NCBI RefSeq assembly: GCF_032854445.1
Contig: NC_088296.1
Coordinates: 3,869,246-3,933,245, forward strand
Direction: 5' to 3'
DNA length: 64,000 bases
Source: Liolophura sinensis
Taxonomy: Eukaryota; Mollusca; Polyplacophora; Chitonida; Chitonidae
The notes under the pieces were generated by a model. The model saw only the letters and a program-made list of their open reading frames with translations. It was not told where the DNA came from and searched no databases. Below, in pieces: positions 1 through 12,200 of this stretch; positions within the stretch are counted from its first letter, which is position 1, and every line of letters starts with the position of its first letter. A program made the translations under genes and the position numbers.

Positions 1-375
1 CCTATTACATTAACATATTACAGGGTATTCATCTTCTCTGGTGTGGTGCCTTTCCTGTCTGTCTGATACCTGGACTACATATGACCTGATTTGTATCTTC
101 TGAGGTGAGGGCAGTTTCTGTTCTGTCTCTTTTCGGGCCCACATATTATACAATGTGTATCTTCTGGGGTATGCTTTGTTTCCACTCCGTCTAATTCCTC
201 ACATATTACTTTGTACATTTTCTCACGTGTGCTGGTTTCCTCTCTGCCCATTGCGTGGTCCACATATTACCTGATGTGTACCGTCTGACGTGTGTTGGGT
301 TTCCTCTGTGCCCGGGGCCTGATCCACAAACTACCATGTGTATTTTCTCAGGTGTGGTGGATATCCCCTGTATTT
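1..375. repeat. Degenerate ~60-bp tandem repeat
   Basis: About five diverged units, each carrying a 'cacatattac'-like box followed by 'gtgtatcttctgaggtgtg'-like sequence. The boxes lie near 76, 140, 198, 259 and 326, a spacing of 58-66 bp. The array is interrupted by the SINE at about 379-643, and a short stretch resembling the array resumes after it. No coding function is seen. Confidence 0.6.
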
Positions 376-378
376 AAT

Positions 379-643
379 ATTTATTTACTTATTTGATAGG
401 TGTTTTACGCCGTACTCAAGAATATTTTACTTATACGACGGCGACCAGCATTATGGTGGGTGGAAAACGGGCACAGCCCTGGAGAAAACCCACGACCATC
501 CGCAGGTTGCTGGCAAACCTTCCCACTTAAGGCCGGAGAGGAAGCAGCATGAGCTGGACTTGAACTCACAGCGACCGCATTGGTCAGAGACTCCTAGGCC
601 ATTACGCTGCACTAGCGCGCTAACCAACTGAGCCACGAGGGCC
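379..643 (-). mobile_element. tRNA-derived SINE, family C, near full length
   Basis: On the minus strand it starts with a tRNA-like head, with an A-box-like 'tggctcagttggttagcgcg' and a B-box-like 'gagttcaagtcc'. A conserved body follows ('gtacggcgtaaaacacc' in the same orientation) and then an AT-rich 'aaataaata' tail at the left edge. An imperfect flanking duplication (cccctgtatttaat / cccctctgtgtttaat) suggests a target-site duplication. This is the commonest SINE in the window. The name 'family C' is mine. Confidence 0.8.
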
Positions 644-2340
644 CCTCTGTGTTTAATACGTGGTACATGTCAACAGTTCGTTGCATTATCCCGTAATGCT
701 AAACGTTAGGCAAGGAAGGTATAACTTTCCCTTTTAATGTTCTAGGCGTGACCAGAACCAGGACTGACCCTGGATCTATCGTCCCGAAGGGGAAGAAATG
801 TGGCAACTGTCATCATTTTAGCACGAACACATATTGTAGTCTGAATTAAACACTACGGTAATGTGTAAACTGTTGGTCATCAACAACAAAATGATCTCCA
901 TAAAAAAGTAAAGACGTTTTCAGCTAATCAACCTAGACGCTGTCATCCATGTATTTGTGGTATGACTTACTGCCTTATGACTGCCAGCTTCCAAATGTCA
1001 TTTAAACATGTTAATGTTTATGTAAATGGTAAATTACCTGAGATTTTCTTGGTGGCAGAAATCAAACAGACAATAACTGTGGGCCAATATGCGCCATGGG
1101 TCACAAAGAAGGAATAACAAATCTCATCAACTGTCAAGTTCGTTCAATAACACACAATGTTCAGACACATAAAATATTTTGGGATTGTGCAGACTAGCCA
1201 TTTTAACTGTCAAGTTAATGCCAAGTGTTGGGAAATTACTGACTTTCAAAAACTGGCACAGCCTTTATAATGGATTGCTAAAGAATGTATGTCGTTTGTA
1301 GAACATACGTAAGTTGGAAAATGTTACAAAGTAACTGAATATGATTGAGTTTTATTATTTAGATCCCTCGGTCTACAGACTTATGTAACCTGTTTGTTAA
1401 AGAAAAAAATACTGCAACACCGCAATACTGTATCATCATTAGAAAGGCGGTTTTATGACAGAAGATAAAAAAGCATCTATATGGGTGAAGAGAAACAAAT
1501 TAATCTAAATCTAAGAGTAAACTTAAATATTAAAAAGGTTTAAAGTCGAATATATCTTTCCTGCTTTGTCAGTGATTGATACTTCATATTTAAAGACTTT
1601 ATGTGATTGGCTCATAACACTAAGTACAAAATTATATTTATTGGCGGAAGCCTATACTAGAGGAAACTGAGTAACTGCGCACGTTAAACTGTTACAGATA
1701 CGTGTATAACATCATGACTCCAACACAAATGACTATGTGTGAGTTGGATGTGTTTTGTGTTCACTGTGGGTTTCTTGAGCACAGAACAGGGTAGCTGTCT
1801 CCCTGAAAGAACAAATACACCACATTACCACTGACATCATATAAGACAAGGTCTGTCTATAGATCAATATACAGATCAGGTGAAGTAGATCTTACACCGA
1901 CAGTAAATAATCTGCACAAATCTCTGATATTACTAAATGAAATCCAACGTTCCCAATAACGTATAGCCTCTACCGTTATTACTGATGGTAAATATCGATT
2001 TGTTATATTGTTTATCACCGTAGCCGTCTGACTTACAGGTATCGTTAAACTAGACTGGTAAATAAGTTACACAAGTATAAAATGATGTTATTATGGGAAA
2101 CATTACACAGTCGGCTTACCAAAGCAATCTAAACGACATCACAACCATGTGTCTCATCCGACATGCTATTTCTCCAGTAAACACCTGCAGACACCCAGGT
2201 GAGAACTTCACACAGGTAAGTAACCAGCCTTCCGCATGACTGTAAATGATGTACAAAGTTCTGTGTATACCAGTCTTGTTTTTCTAATAACTCTAAAACC
2301 GTATATAACAAAACAATTATGAATAAGGTGAATTAAGCGA
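644..2340. other. Intergenic, nothing recognised
   Basis: AT-rich DNA with only short chance frames. I see no exon with good splice sites, no RNA gene and no clear repeat. Confidence 0.5.
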
Positions 2341-2394
2341 CCAATAATTTTTTGTGTTTACTATGGGTTTCTGGTACATTCTTGTAATATATTT

Positions 2395-2878
2395 TGAGCT
2401 TTTTGTGGGGATTTTGTGCGGCAGATTCAATTTACATTGTCTTTGTATACGTTTTTCTTTTACATTTGATGCATCTTGCGTCGTCTATTTATATGGATTT
2501 ATTTTACATGTGATGTATTTTTCGTCCTCTGTGTATACAACTTTCTGTTACATATGGCGTATTTTGCGTCCTCTATGAGTTTGTTGTACATCTGGTGTGT
2601 TCTGCATGAGCGTGTTGTTCTGTATTAGATTGCTCTGCATGTAATGCACTTTGTGTTTGCAGCGGGTTTGTTATTTCTCTGGTGTATTTTGTGTCAGCGG
2701 GTTTGTTGTTCTTTTGATGTATTTTGTGTCAGCGGGTTTGTTGTTCGTCCGATGTATTTTGTGTTAGCAGCGGGTTTGTTGTTCCTTTGATGTATTTTGT
2801 GTATGTGGGCTTGATATTCGTCCGATGTATTTTGTGTTAGCAGCGGGTTTGTTGTTTTTCTAGTGTATTTTGTGTCGC
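2395..2878. repeat. Irregular 37-46-bp tandem repeats
   Basis: Two adjoining degenerate arrays. The left one (about 2395-2600) repeats 'ttacatgtgatgtattt..cgtcctctgtg'. The right one (about 2650-2878) repeats 'gcgggtttgttgttc' followed by 'gatgtattttgtgt', about six units of 37-46 bp. The small minus-strand ORF across the right array is a by-product of the repeat. Confidence 0.7.
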
Positions 2879-2903
2879 GCGTCAATGGCACAGGTCTCGT
2901 GCC

Positions 2904-3192
2904 TGGTATCATTCGCGCGCAAAAGGGACCGTCCTCGTCCCCTCATTTCCTGCCAGCAGGCTGCGCTCCAGATAACTACTACTGATCTATAGCGTGTAGG
3001 TCTGCTTAATATGGTCGCGAACGATGACCTGATCCCTTCACCCCGCTCCTGGCGGCACGAGGACGCAGATAATCTGGCGCGAATGGTACCATTTTCGTGC
3101 CTTGACCTTCGGCTTATGTCCCGCTGGAAGAGAAGACGACGACGGTCACCGTTCGAGACCACGTCCAGATCGTACTTATCTGGAGCGCAGCC
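2904..3192. mobile_element. Fold-back (inverted-repeat) element
   Basis: An outer 17-bp arm at 2959-2975 (ggctgcgctccagataa) is perfectly inverted at 3176-3192. A second inverted pair is near 2914-2928 and 3076-3091 (tggta(c/t)cattcgcgc). The segment is GC-rich compared with its AT-rich flanks. It is probably a MITE or fold-back element, but neither termini nor a target duplication could be fixed. Confidence 0.45.
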
Positions 3193-3199
3193 CTATGAC

Positions 3200-4698
3200 C
3201 GAAATTGACGTGTTTCCCTGGGTCATTCTTAAACTTAGACTTTAAACTTATGAAACGGACAAACTTGTGTAGGGTGCCAAAAAAATATAGATGAACAATG
3301 TTCTTAAATATTGTCTGAACAGAAATTGCTCGGAAACTATGTATAAATGTCACCTAACACCACCTGTGGAATGTGTAGATATAGCTTGTGACAAAGAAAA
3401 TAAATAAACTACAATAACCAACATATCAGCTTAACCCGCACAAAATCAGAACATTACACCATTAGAAAGTTTCCAAAAACAACAACTGTTACCGACTTTA
3501 GTAATTCTTTCTTTTCCACAAATTGTGCTGTGGAAGAGCCATAGAGTAATCAGGAATTTACCAACAATATAAAATAATTCTACAAAAATGTTTTATCCAC
3601 CAGTGCCACTAGTATGGTGTAATTTAGGTAAGGAAAGTTCAAATATAATCTTCTGAAGAGTAAGAAATTGATGTAGCTTGGTAAACAACAATTTATTTAA
3701 TATTTAGAATTATTTGCTCTCCCAAATGTATCAGTTTGGTTAGAGGACTCCATTCATAATAGCTATACCAAAGATTCTAGCTCATGACCTTTTCCTTTAA
3801 ATTTTCCATCCTCTTGCAGACTTTATCTTCATGATATATTACCATAGTTCTCGATGAGACAAGCCGAGTAATCAGCGTGCCAGCGCGGCACAATGACCCA
3901 TGTAGGCGGGGATATAGTTCATGTAAAGTGAAAGCCCGCTTCTCAGCGTTAATTTAATTCAAAATGATAGGACTGATACCGTGAACACGAGTCTATCCGT
4001 TGACCTGAAAATCGTGTTCTAAAGCGTGATTTCGAATTACATGAAGAACATGACTGATACGCCCTCAGGCTGATGGGATCGCACCATATTTTCTAATTCC
4101 ATAGGGGTGCACTAGTTTAAAGCAAGTCTTCGAGCCACCTCATGCCAATAAGTCGTGCAGCCAGGGGTTTCCTGTGTCTCCATTACGTTAGATGATAGTT
4201 GTGCGCAGTAATTGTAAACCAGCCTAAAACTAGACTTGATCATTTCGCGTATAGCTCGGAAGTGGGCCTGTGATGTGCATTGTAGGCTTACATTCTTAGG
4301 ATAAGAAATGAACACAATGAATTTATCATATTTCCTTCCACACTGGAGAATAGCGAGAGATAAACACCTTACCATTTGTTTGCGAACATTATGATTATGT
4401 GTTTGTCTCGTTATTAACATACATTGCAGCTGATGGTGGAAAGATATCACATAGAACCATGGACAAGGATGGATAGATATCACATAGACACAGGAGGATA
4501 TAGAAAGATGCAAGAAAAACACTATATCAAGAGGGGAATCAGTGCGGAGAAGGGGCGGTCATTCGATCAAAGTACGCGAAGACCTCAGATGAAAACTACT
4601 GACCACGAACCTCATGTGAACAATGCACACAAATACACACAAAGATTTATCATAGCTGTAGCTCAGTTGCCATCCGACGTTTTCTCATCAGTATATTT
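3200..4698. other. Intergenic, nothing recognised
   Basis: Only chance frames. A short direct repeat, 'agatatcacatagaacc', occurs near 4441 and 4475. No supported gene. Confidence 0.5.
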
Positions 4699-4866
4699 TA
4701 TGTTTATTTATTCTATTGATGTCTTACGCCGTACTCAAGAATATTTGACTTATACGACGGTGGTCATCATTATGTTGGGAGAAAACAGGACAGAGCCCGG
4801 GAGAAACCCACAACCATCTGCTGGTTGATGGCATATCTGCCCACGTGTATACAACGGGAGAGGAAG
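4699..4866 (-). mobile_element. SINE family C, truncated
   Basis: Matches the body and tail of family C ('cgccgtactcaagaatatt' and the acgacgg and cccacaaccatc blocks in plus sense). The tRNA-like head is missing at the right end. Confidence 0.75.
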
Positions 4867-5109
4867 TTTGTCCATTTAGGAGTGTAACACGAATGTTACC
4901 GTCCTCGTGCGACCTGCGGGACGAGATGTCCTCATCCGGCTTCCATATCAATTCTTTACTCGTCTTGTGTACTTTCTTTTTCCGTATCAATTTGCTGTTC
5001 ATTTAATGCCGCTTGAATTCTGTGTGTAACTGTTGTAGCTATAGCCTATTCTCATTATACCAGTGTTTTGAAGGTATTCTGTTTGAAAGTAAATGTGATA
5101 ACAAATATA

Positions 5110-5385
5110 AATGACACTCTCGTTTGCCACTCAGCACTGGAAGGTTAGAGCAAGGAAACAGGGGGTGGTTGGCCCCGTGGCAGTATAATGTGTCTGGGTG
5201 GCGTAAAACGTGACGTGTCATGTTTGGTGTCTTTAGCAGGATACTTCAATGGCTGCAGCCTTTGGTGGTATGAACACGTCCTGTCACAAAAACACCATGT
5301 ATGTACACATAGCTAATAACTCTTCGTCGTCATATGGTTGAAAAATTGTTCAGTTCGGCGTAAAACTCCAAGCATGAAACTCCAA
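5110..5385 (+). mobile_element. SINE family B, partial
   Basis: Contains the family B blocks in inverted sense relative to the copies at 34.2 and 53.5 kb: 'ttgccactcagcactgg', 'agtataatgtgtctgg' and the terminal 'gaaaaattgttcag' plus 'ggcgtaaaactccaagcat'. The tRNA head is absent or highly diverged. Confidence 0.6.
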
Positions 5386-5391
5386 GAAACT

Positions 5392-7915
5392 AATATAAAT
5401 AATTTGCACCCATCTGCTGAAGTAATTCTTGGGAAACTGGTAAATTTCTTAAAATAAGGCATTCGCATATATAGCCTAGAGTTAAAAGGTAACCCTGCTA
5501 ACCAGTGTAGAGTATAAATGTGTAAAAGCATATCGAGGGATTTACCTCCCCTCCTGAGATCACGTGCATTTCTCTGAACTAAGTGTTTTCTGTTTCAGAC
5601 TGCGTAGTTTTGTGGGTGTTGTAAAGCACGGTGTATTTGTGTTGACAGGTAAGTCATGTAAGATTGAGTACGTCTATTTTGATGGCTGGATGTTTCTATC
5701 AGGTGAGGATGTGATATCGACAGTATTTAATTGGTCGAGTTTTGCTCAGACGGATACAAAGTAGACATGCGACTGGGGCGTGTCTTTACATAGACTCTAC
5801 CCTCAGCCTGTGGGTAAACCTCTAACACTGTCGATACGCAGTCAGAATATTTCCATCTCCCGGAAAACGACTAATTTTGGTTCATGTTGTTAATTGTGTC
5901 GATCTTGTCACTATAAATACAGGGCGATGGTACGTAAATTATTAATGTGAGTTTTTGAAGCTTTGACCTTAAAAGGCATTATGCAGAGTTATGTTTAAGG
6001 TCGATTACTGGCGGTGACGTGTCGCCCGTGGCACACAAAGCCAGGAGAGCCCAACCAGGGATCGCTGTTTGTTTACTAGTCTTGCTTTCTTGTTTTTTTG
6101 TTTGTTTGTTTGTTTGCACCGCTTGCCTGCCTGAACCAAATATCAAAACTTATATTTTATAAACACCCAGATTTATATATAAGCATGAAGTGACTACGTG
6201 TATTATTAACGCCACAAACAGCAGACATTACAGGCTCCCTTAGTGATATCCGACAATGGAGGGTGTAACTTGACACAGCTTATCCCGTCAGGACGGTCGT
6301 ATACCCAAATTCAGGCCGTTTTATAGGCTAGCCAGGGCTGTCTGTGTGATGCTTTAGCAAACACTAACCTACTTCTACAGCCTACAGCTTAGACCAGGGG
6401 CTTACACCAGGCTGATAGGTGTATGTGTTTAGACATGTATGTCATATTTCTGGTGTGCAGCGTCAAGTTAAGTTTTAAACATTGTATGTTTTATCATGGC
6501 CCGAGACCTCGATCTAAGGGTGGCTTATATATACTGATACGTAGGGACCGCTAGCCACCCTTAGCCCAAGAGCTATCTGGACCAGATTCCGGTATAACGC
6601 TTACGAAGAGCTACCCCCTCGTCCAATTCAGATGCATTCGGTCAGCGAGGCGCACATGTGCAGCAGCGGGTGACCTTTCCGTGATATCATGTCTTGAAAT
6701 CTACACTAATACTGGAAGTTATCTATGCCTTCAATCAAACATGTGATAGAAAATGAATAAAGATTTAATTTTAGCTGCTTATTAGAAGTATGACCAGACC
6801 AGATGTTTTGAAAAGACCACAGATGGAGGAAATCACGGCGATATTTTCCGATACAAGTGTATTTTGCCTTCTGCCAACTCGGTTTAGGAAAAGTTAATTT
6901 CTGTTTTACGATTTTATCCATTATGATTTATACACACCTGAATAGTTGTTACCCCTCCCCCCCTTAATGGTAATAAAAAATAATATGAAAGTTCCCGCAT
7001 GTAGGGGCTCTTCGCTAGTGTCGACAACGTATTGGTTGTCTTTCTTTTTAATTCGACGTATCCCCTACATTCCATACTTTCCAGAAATTAACATTCTGAC
7101 GACTTACCATGACACTGTTACTTTCAACAGGAAATGGTAAAAGTCATGGCACCAGATCGTCCTGCATGGTGTCGTTTCTGGACTTCTGGTGTACATGGCA
7201 ACATTCTTCAGCAAGAAAACTATCGAGGCCTTAACATATCGTAATGCCTGTGGTGCCCAATTTTAAATGGAGCTGATGTCGAAGGTAACCTCCCTTTTTC
7301 ACTGCGAATTTAATCTGACAGTTTGCACAAACTGTGGGGTTCGTCATTTTGTGCCATGGCCTTCTGTCAAATTCGCGTCTCCTCGGTCACATGGCTTTGT
7401 GCCTGTCAGAACTAACAGCCAGCTCATCAAAACATAATGACGTAATGAAAGGTCAACCACGGATGCGCATAGGTGGGCAGCAATAACACGGTTTAGTAGG
7501 TCAGAATGTCGACACGGCATGTGAGCATAAGTCACAACTGTGAATTATCTTGGATTTACTGGTCGTAAAGGCTACAGAATGCGGAAAAACTTGGCAGAGA
7601 TAGAGAGGATGACACGGTGAACGTAGTTCCCTGGAGTTTTTCCCTGTTAATGCATGTATTGGTTCATTTTGCGCGGATTTTTGTTGCGCGTAGTTTCTCT
7701 GCGACAGGGTGTTTTTCCATACCACTATTTTATCCTGGATGACTCCTCGGTTATGATCTACGCCTAACCCCATATTAAAAGATCACAGCCAAGATCCTAG
7801 GCTAGTTTAATCAGCCTTGATTGCACGATATAGCAGCACTGTGGTAGTCTTTACTTCTGTGGTTCTTCACAATAACACAATAAAACACTGAAATTTGGAA
7901 GAGTTGGACCTGTTA
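5392..7915. other. Intergenic, no gene recognised
   Basis: Holds a short (tttg)n microsatellite near 6090-6116 and several small chance ORFs. No exon with domain similarity was recognised. Confidence 0.5.
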
Positions 7916-7924
7916 CAATTTGAA

Positions 7925-8118
7925 GTTATATCAATGTAGACATTCGCCCCGATTATCATATAACGTTCAGTTCTCTTCACTACCATTGTAGTCCAGACGT
8001 TTGACCCCATTATCATGTAGGGTTAAGTTCCTTTCCGTGCCACTGTAGTTCAGACATTTGACTCCATTATCATATAGGGTCATGCCTCCTTCACTACCAC
8101 CATAGTCCAGATGTTTCA
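7925..8118. repeat. ~57-bp tandem repeat, 3-4 diverged units
   Basis: Units carry 'ccattatcatatagggt' followed by 'ttcactaccattgtagtccagac'. They lie about 500 bp upstream of the first TRIM coding exon. Confidence 0.65.
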
Positions 8119-8608
8119 CCCAAATACATGTATCTTATACCTGAAGCCCCACCCTTTCTGTTGAAGGTGTTTGCTAATTGGCTGGCCTTACCTTTAAATC
8201 AGCAGACTCTCGTTTTCACACACCAATCTGCTTTTCACGGATGGTGCTGTATAAAGGTGTCATCACTGTCAAACACGTCTGGCCAAATTGTCTTGATCAG
8301 ATCTTTGTCAAAAAAATGTCAGGTACATGATAAATGCTAGAATCGTCAAATGTCTAACTAAGCAGTTATTTCCTCTCAGGGAAGTGAGGCGCTCAAACTG
8401 TCATATATCATATGTAAAGCAATGCTTCTTCAGCAAAAGCGACAAAAAATACTGTATCCTATATGTTGTTGAAAGAGAGGAACAGGCACTGCACTGTAGA
8501 TGGAGACTGTACTGTGTTGAATTTTATATTTTCGTAAATGGGATAACCTGTATTGGTGTCAGTCTAAGTAATTAGCTGGTTTTATTTCAGTGAAAAACCG
8601 AGCGTGTA

Positions 8609-9280
8609 ATGGCTGAAAGCAAGGAAAATCGTGAAGAAGTTCTCACATGCCCGATATGTGTGCAAACATTCCGGAAACCCGTAACGTTACCTTGTCAGCA
8701 CAGTTTTTGCAGGGAGTGTATTGCTGTGTATGCTGACAAGTCTAAACCTGGACAGACAGATGAGGTCACCTGTAGCACGGGGAGTGAGGGTGTTCACCAG
8801 CTGATCTCATGCCCTGTATGTCGGACACCAATCAGTCTGGGAAGGGAAGGTGCGGCTGGTCTGCCTCCCAACTTTCACCTGGCAGAAATAGTGGAGAGGT
8901 TCTCTTCTGCTGTGAAGGTTGAGGATGACATCCCATATTGTTCTCTGTGTGGTGAGGATAATCAGGCTAAAGCTGTCAAGTTTTGTACCGACTGTTGTTT
9001 ACTGTATTGTAAAGACTGTTTGGCTTCTTTTCATCCCATGATGGGTGCTATGAAGCGTCACTGGCTGATTTCGTCCCAGGAGTACCTCTCTCTGGAAACC
9101 TCACAGCGACAGACCAGTGGCAGGGATGAACAATCAACTCAGCAGCCGTCATGTCCAAAACATGGTCAGCCATTCGGCTTGTACTGTGTACCGTGCCGGC
9201 TGGTGATCTGTATGGGGTGTGTGGTTGACCATCCGGAACATGCTGTGCGGGATATACCATCTGCAGCGGAGAATGCCAAG
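8609..9280 (+). CDS. TRIM exon: RING, B-box 1 and B-box 2
   Basis: 224 codons, ending at donor AAG|GTAATG in phase 0. RING ligands are C14, C17, C29, H31, C34, C37, C68 and C71. The C37-C68 loop is long (30 residues between) and carries an extra C55. The first B-box starts at C111/C114 and runs through C126, C129, C134, C137, H142 and H151. The second (C182, H185, C193, C196, C201, C204, H208, H211) is the classical B-box 2 pattern. After the donor the frame runs only three more codons to a stop, which supports the splice. Confidence 0.93.
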
Positions 9281-12200
9281 GTAATGCGATAAAGACATTC
9301 GTATATTAGTCAACAACCACAGTGAATATTCTGAGTCAATAATCGTGAAGTCAATTCCAAACATAACGATTAATACGACATACGAAAAACTAAGAAGTTG
9401 TGTAAGTTCAAAATTACTTTGAGATCATGCAAAGAGAAGTAGTAAACAGTTTTCAATGATGTTAGAAACACGCAAGGATATTCTAAGCAAATGACTTAAA
9501 TCACAATTTAAATCGTGTACCGCGCTAGTATATAGGTCGATAATCACTATAAATGTCATGATTTGGAATGGTATAATGACCCATAGTTTGTAATCTATAG
9601 TGAAGAATGTTGCTTTTTGTCCTGTACTGTAGTGAGTCGTTTTAAAGACGATCTTTTTAATGTAGCATTTTTTCCATTACAGCCAGCGGTCTTGAACAAG
9701 ACCAGTGAACTGGAGAAAGTGCTACAAGAAACTAAAGAATCACTGTCAGGAGTTACGAGGCTGTACAATAAGATACAGGTTGGTAGTTTTGATGACACTT
9801 GGTTAACTTGTGATTTATTGCATACTTGGTGACTTATTTTTCTTATGAAAATTATAGCTACTCTCAGTGACACAGACGCGATATGCCCACCTCAGGCAAC
9901 TCCAGTAGGTACATCATCGTCGATTATACGCTGTCATAATATCTATATTGTATATACGCACTCCACATGTGATGGGGACCGGCCCCGATAGCACAGTTGG
10001 TCGAACCTCCACTTCTTGAGCGGTAGACCTGGGTCAACTCACACCTAAGACTTTAAAAGAGGAAGTTGTAACTTCCTTTCTTGGGGTTCAGCATGAAGGC
10101 GATAGAGTAAGGACTGTTTGACCCGTATCAGTATAATGGCTCGGGCAGGGCGGTTTAATTGTCTTCGGAAAGGCGTCTCAGTGAAGCAGCACTAAATAAA
10201 AGAGCGGTGGAAATCCGTCCTGCAACAAGGAGGCACATTACATGCACCTTAAGGATTCCTTCGACATCTGAAAAATTGTTAAGTACGACGTTAAACCCCA
10301 AGCACTATCTCACTGATATGTGATGGGGCGACACCTGGGATTTAAAGACGACTCTTAATCCCAGGGTGACACTCTTGGTGTTTGAACCAAACAACTGGTG
10401 ATCTCCACAGCATAAAGGCTGCACCATCTCACCCTGCTCAGAGCACCAATTGTGATATTGAATTAACGTTTCTGAGTTGACACATGTGAAGTGCATTGTA
10501 GATACAGTTGTGTGGCGCTGTTATTCCACTCTTGTTACACAGGCATGTATAATTTCTTGAACACACCTGTAATGGTCTAGATAAGATAATAAACGTTCTT
10601 TTTGTTTGTCAGGAAACCCAGGAACTTCACACTCAAGAGGTAGAAAGGGCTTATTGTGCAGCCTTGGAAGCCTTACAAGCCTGGAAACAACAGTCCTTAG
10701 ATGGCATAAAAACCCGCTATTCACAGTGGAGTGTGGAGTGTAGCGCCATTCTCAAACATTTCCAGCTACAGGCTCAGGAAATGGAGAGGATGGTCGAGGC
10801 TTCCAATGATTTATTAGCGTCAACAGACGTCGAGTTTTTACAGGTGAGTCAAACATGCACAATCTTTATCATTGGTTCAGCTACCTTCAACAAATTAAAT
10901 ACCTCAGCTAACCACACAGGATAGTGTCCATAATTTGTCAGCTACAGAGAACATATGTAGTTTTCTTAGTTGTACGGTCCTTAATCTTGGTTCTGACCAC
11001 TCATTTGTAAACAAACGTGTGTTGTGTAAGTACACAGAGGCGTCTTATTTACCATTGTCACATTATTGAACTTGTGAATCATCACCCTTGATTTATGCAC
11101 AGGTATATTTCATTTAAGGATAAATTTTACTAAAGGCTATTATTTTCATAAACATGCCGTAAAATAATCACAAAACAGCCGTAGAAAGGGATACTAAGAG
11201 AAAGACCAGAATTAAGCCATTTCTTTATTTTCTTGATATCGTTGGTTTATATCCCTCTCTTTAGAAGACTTTTACCCTGGTCTTCTGATTTATAGTCCAC
11301 TATGTATCTTCTCCCCACAGCCGTTACGGTAAGGGGAGATAACTCTTGTGTATTTCACTACCATAAAACTTTTTGCCATTATACTTGTGAAATTGACAAA
11401 GGGTTGCTTCTCTTACAGAAGTACCAAATTAAATCATTATCACAACTGAGTATTTATACAACAACTAACTTCAAGTTGGTTACTGTTTTGCTTGTAATCG
11501 GTAGAACAAACCGTTTCATTTTCAACTATGATTGGGTGATCGGGAAATCCTAGGAGGAAAAATTGCACTGTAACAAGCTCCATAGAATTCATTACATTGG
11601 AATTTAGAGCTGATTTTGTCAATGTATTTGACTAGGGAATGGTCTAATTGTTTAAGGGAAGAGCCAATGGCCCCTGTGTACTATAGGGGAGGTAAGACAT
11701 TTCCTTTATAGCTGCGTTCTTGTTACATGTTGTGGTGAAAGTATACCCAAATTCTTCTAAAACTTGGGACAGATATTGGTAGTGTTAAAAATAGAATATT
11801 ACATTTCTTTACCAGCCTTTTGGAAACGTAAAGATATGAGTATGTTGTTCATTACATGGTCTAATCATGTGAGAAAAAAGAAACTCAATAATCCTGCCAG
11901 GATTACATATATATTGGCTAAAATGAGCAGACCAGGTGACCCAGATTTTAGAAGGAAAAGAGTAGGTAAAGAATCTTTGTTTCAGTTATCATTGTTACAT
12001 AATTGTATATGTATGCTCAAATCTGTTTGTTGACAGGGTTCCACGGACTTCACCAAAACGTATGTATAAATATGTTATACTTCTTTAGTTTTTTTATACA
12101 CGTGCAAATGGCTATTATCAGCAGATGTATTTCTGTAAAACTGAGTACCAGCGCTGTAGTTTTCCAAAACATGACCCAAGTGTAAAGTATATCTAGTGTT

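Noticed and set aside
338-631. 97-codon plus ORF and 61-codon minus ORF
   Set aside because: Both lie within a family C SINE, and the same frames recur in other copies.
11265-11328. A 64-nt TRIM exon using the strong acceptor at 11263
   Set aside because: Its length is 3n+1, which breaks the phase, and it contains an in-frame TGA.
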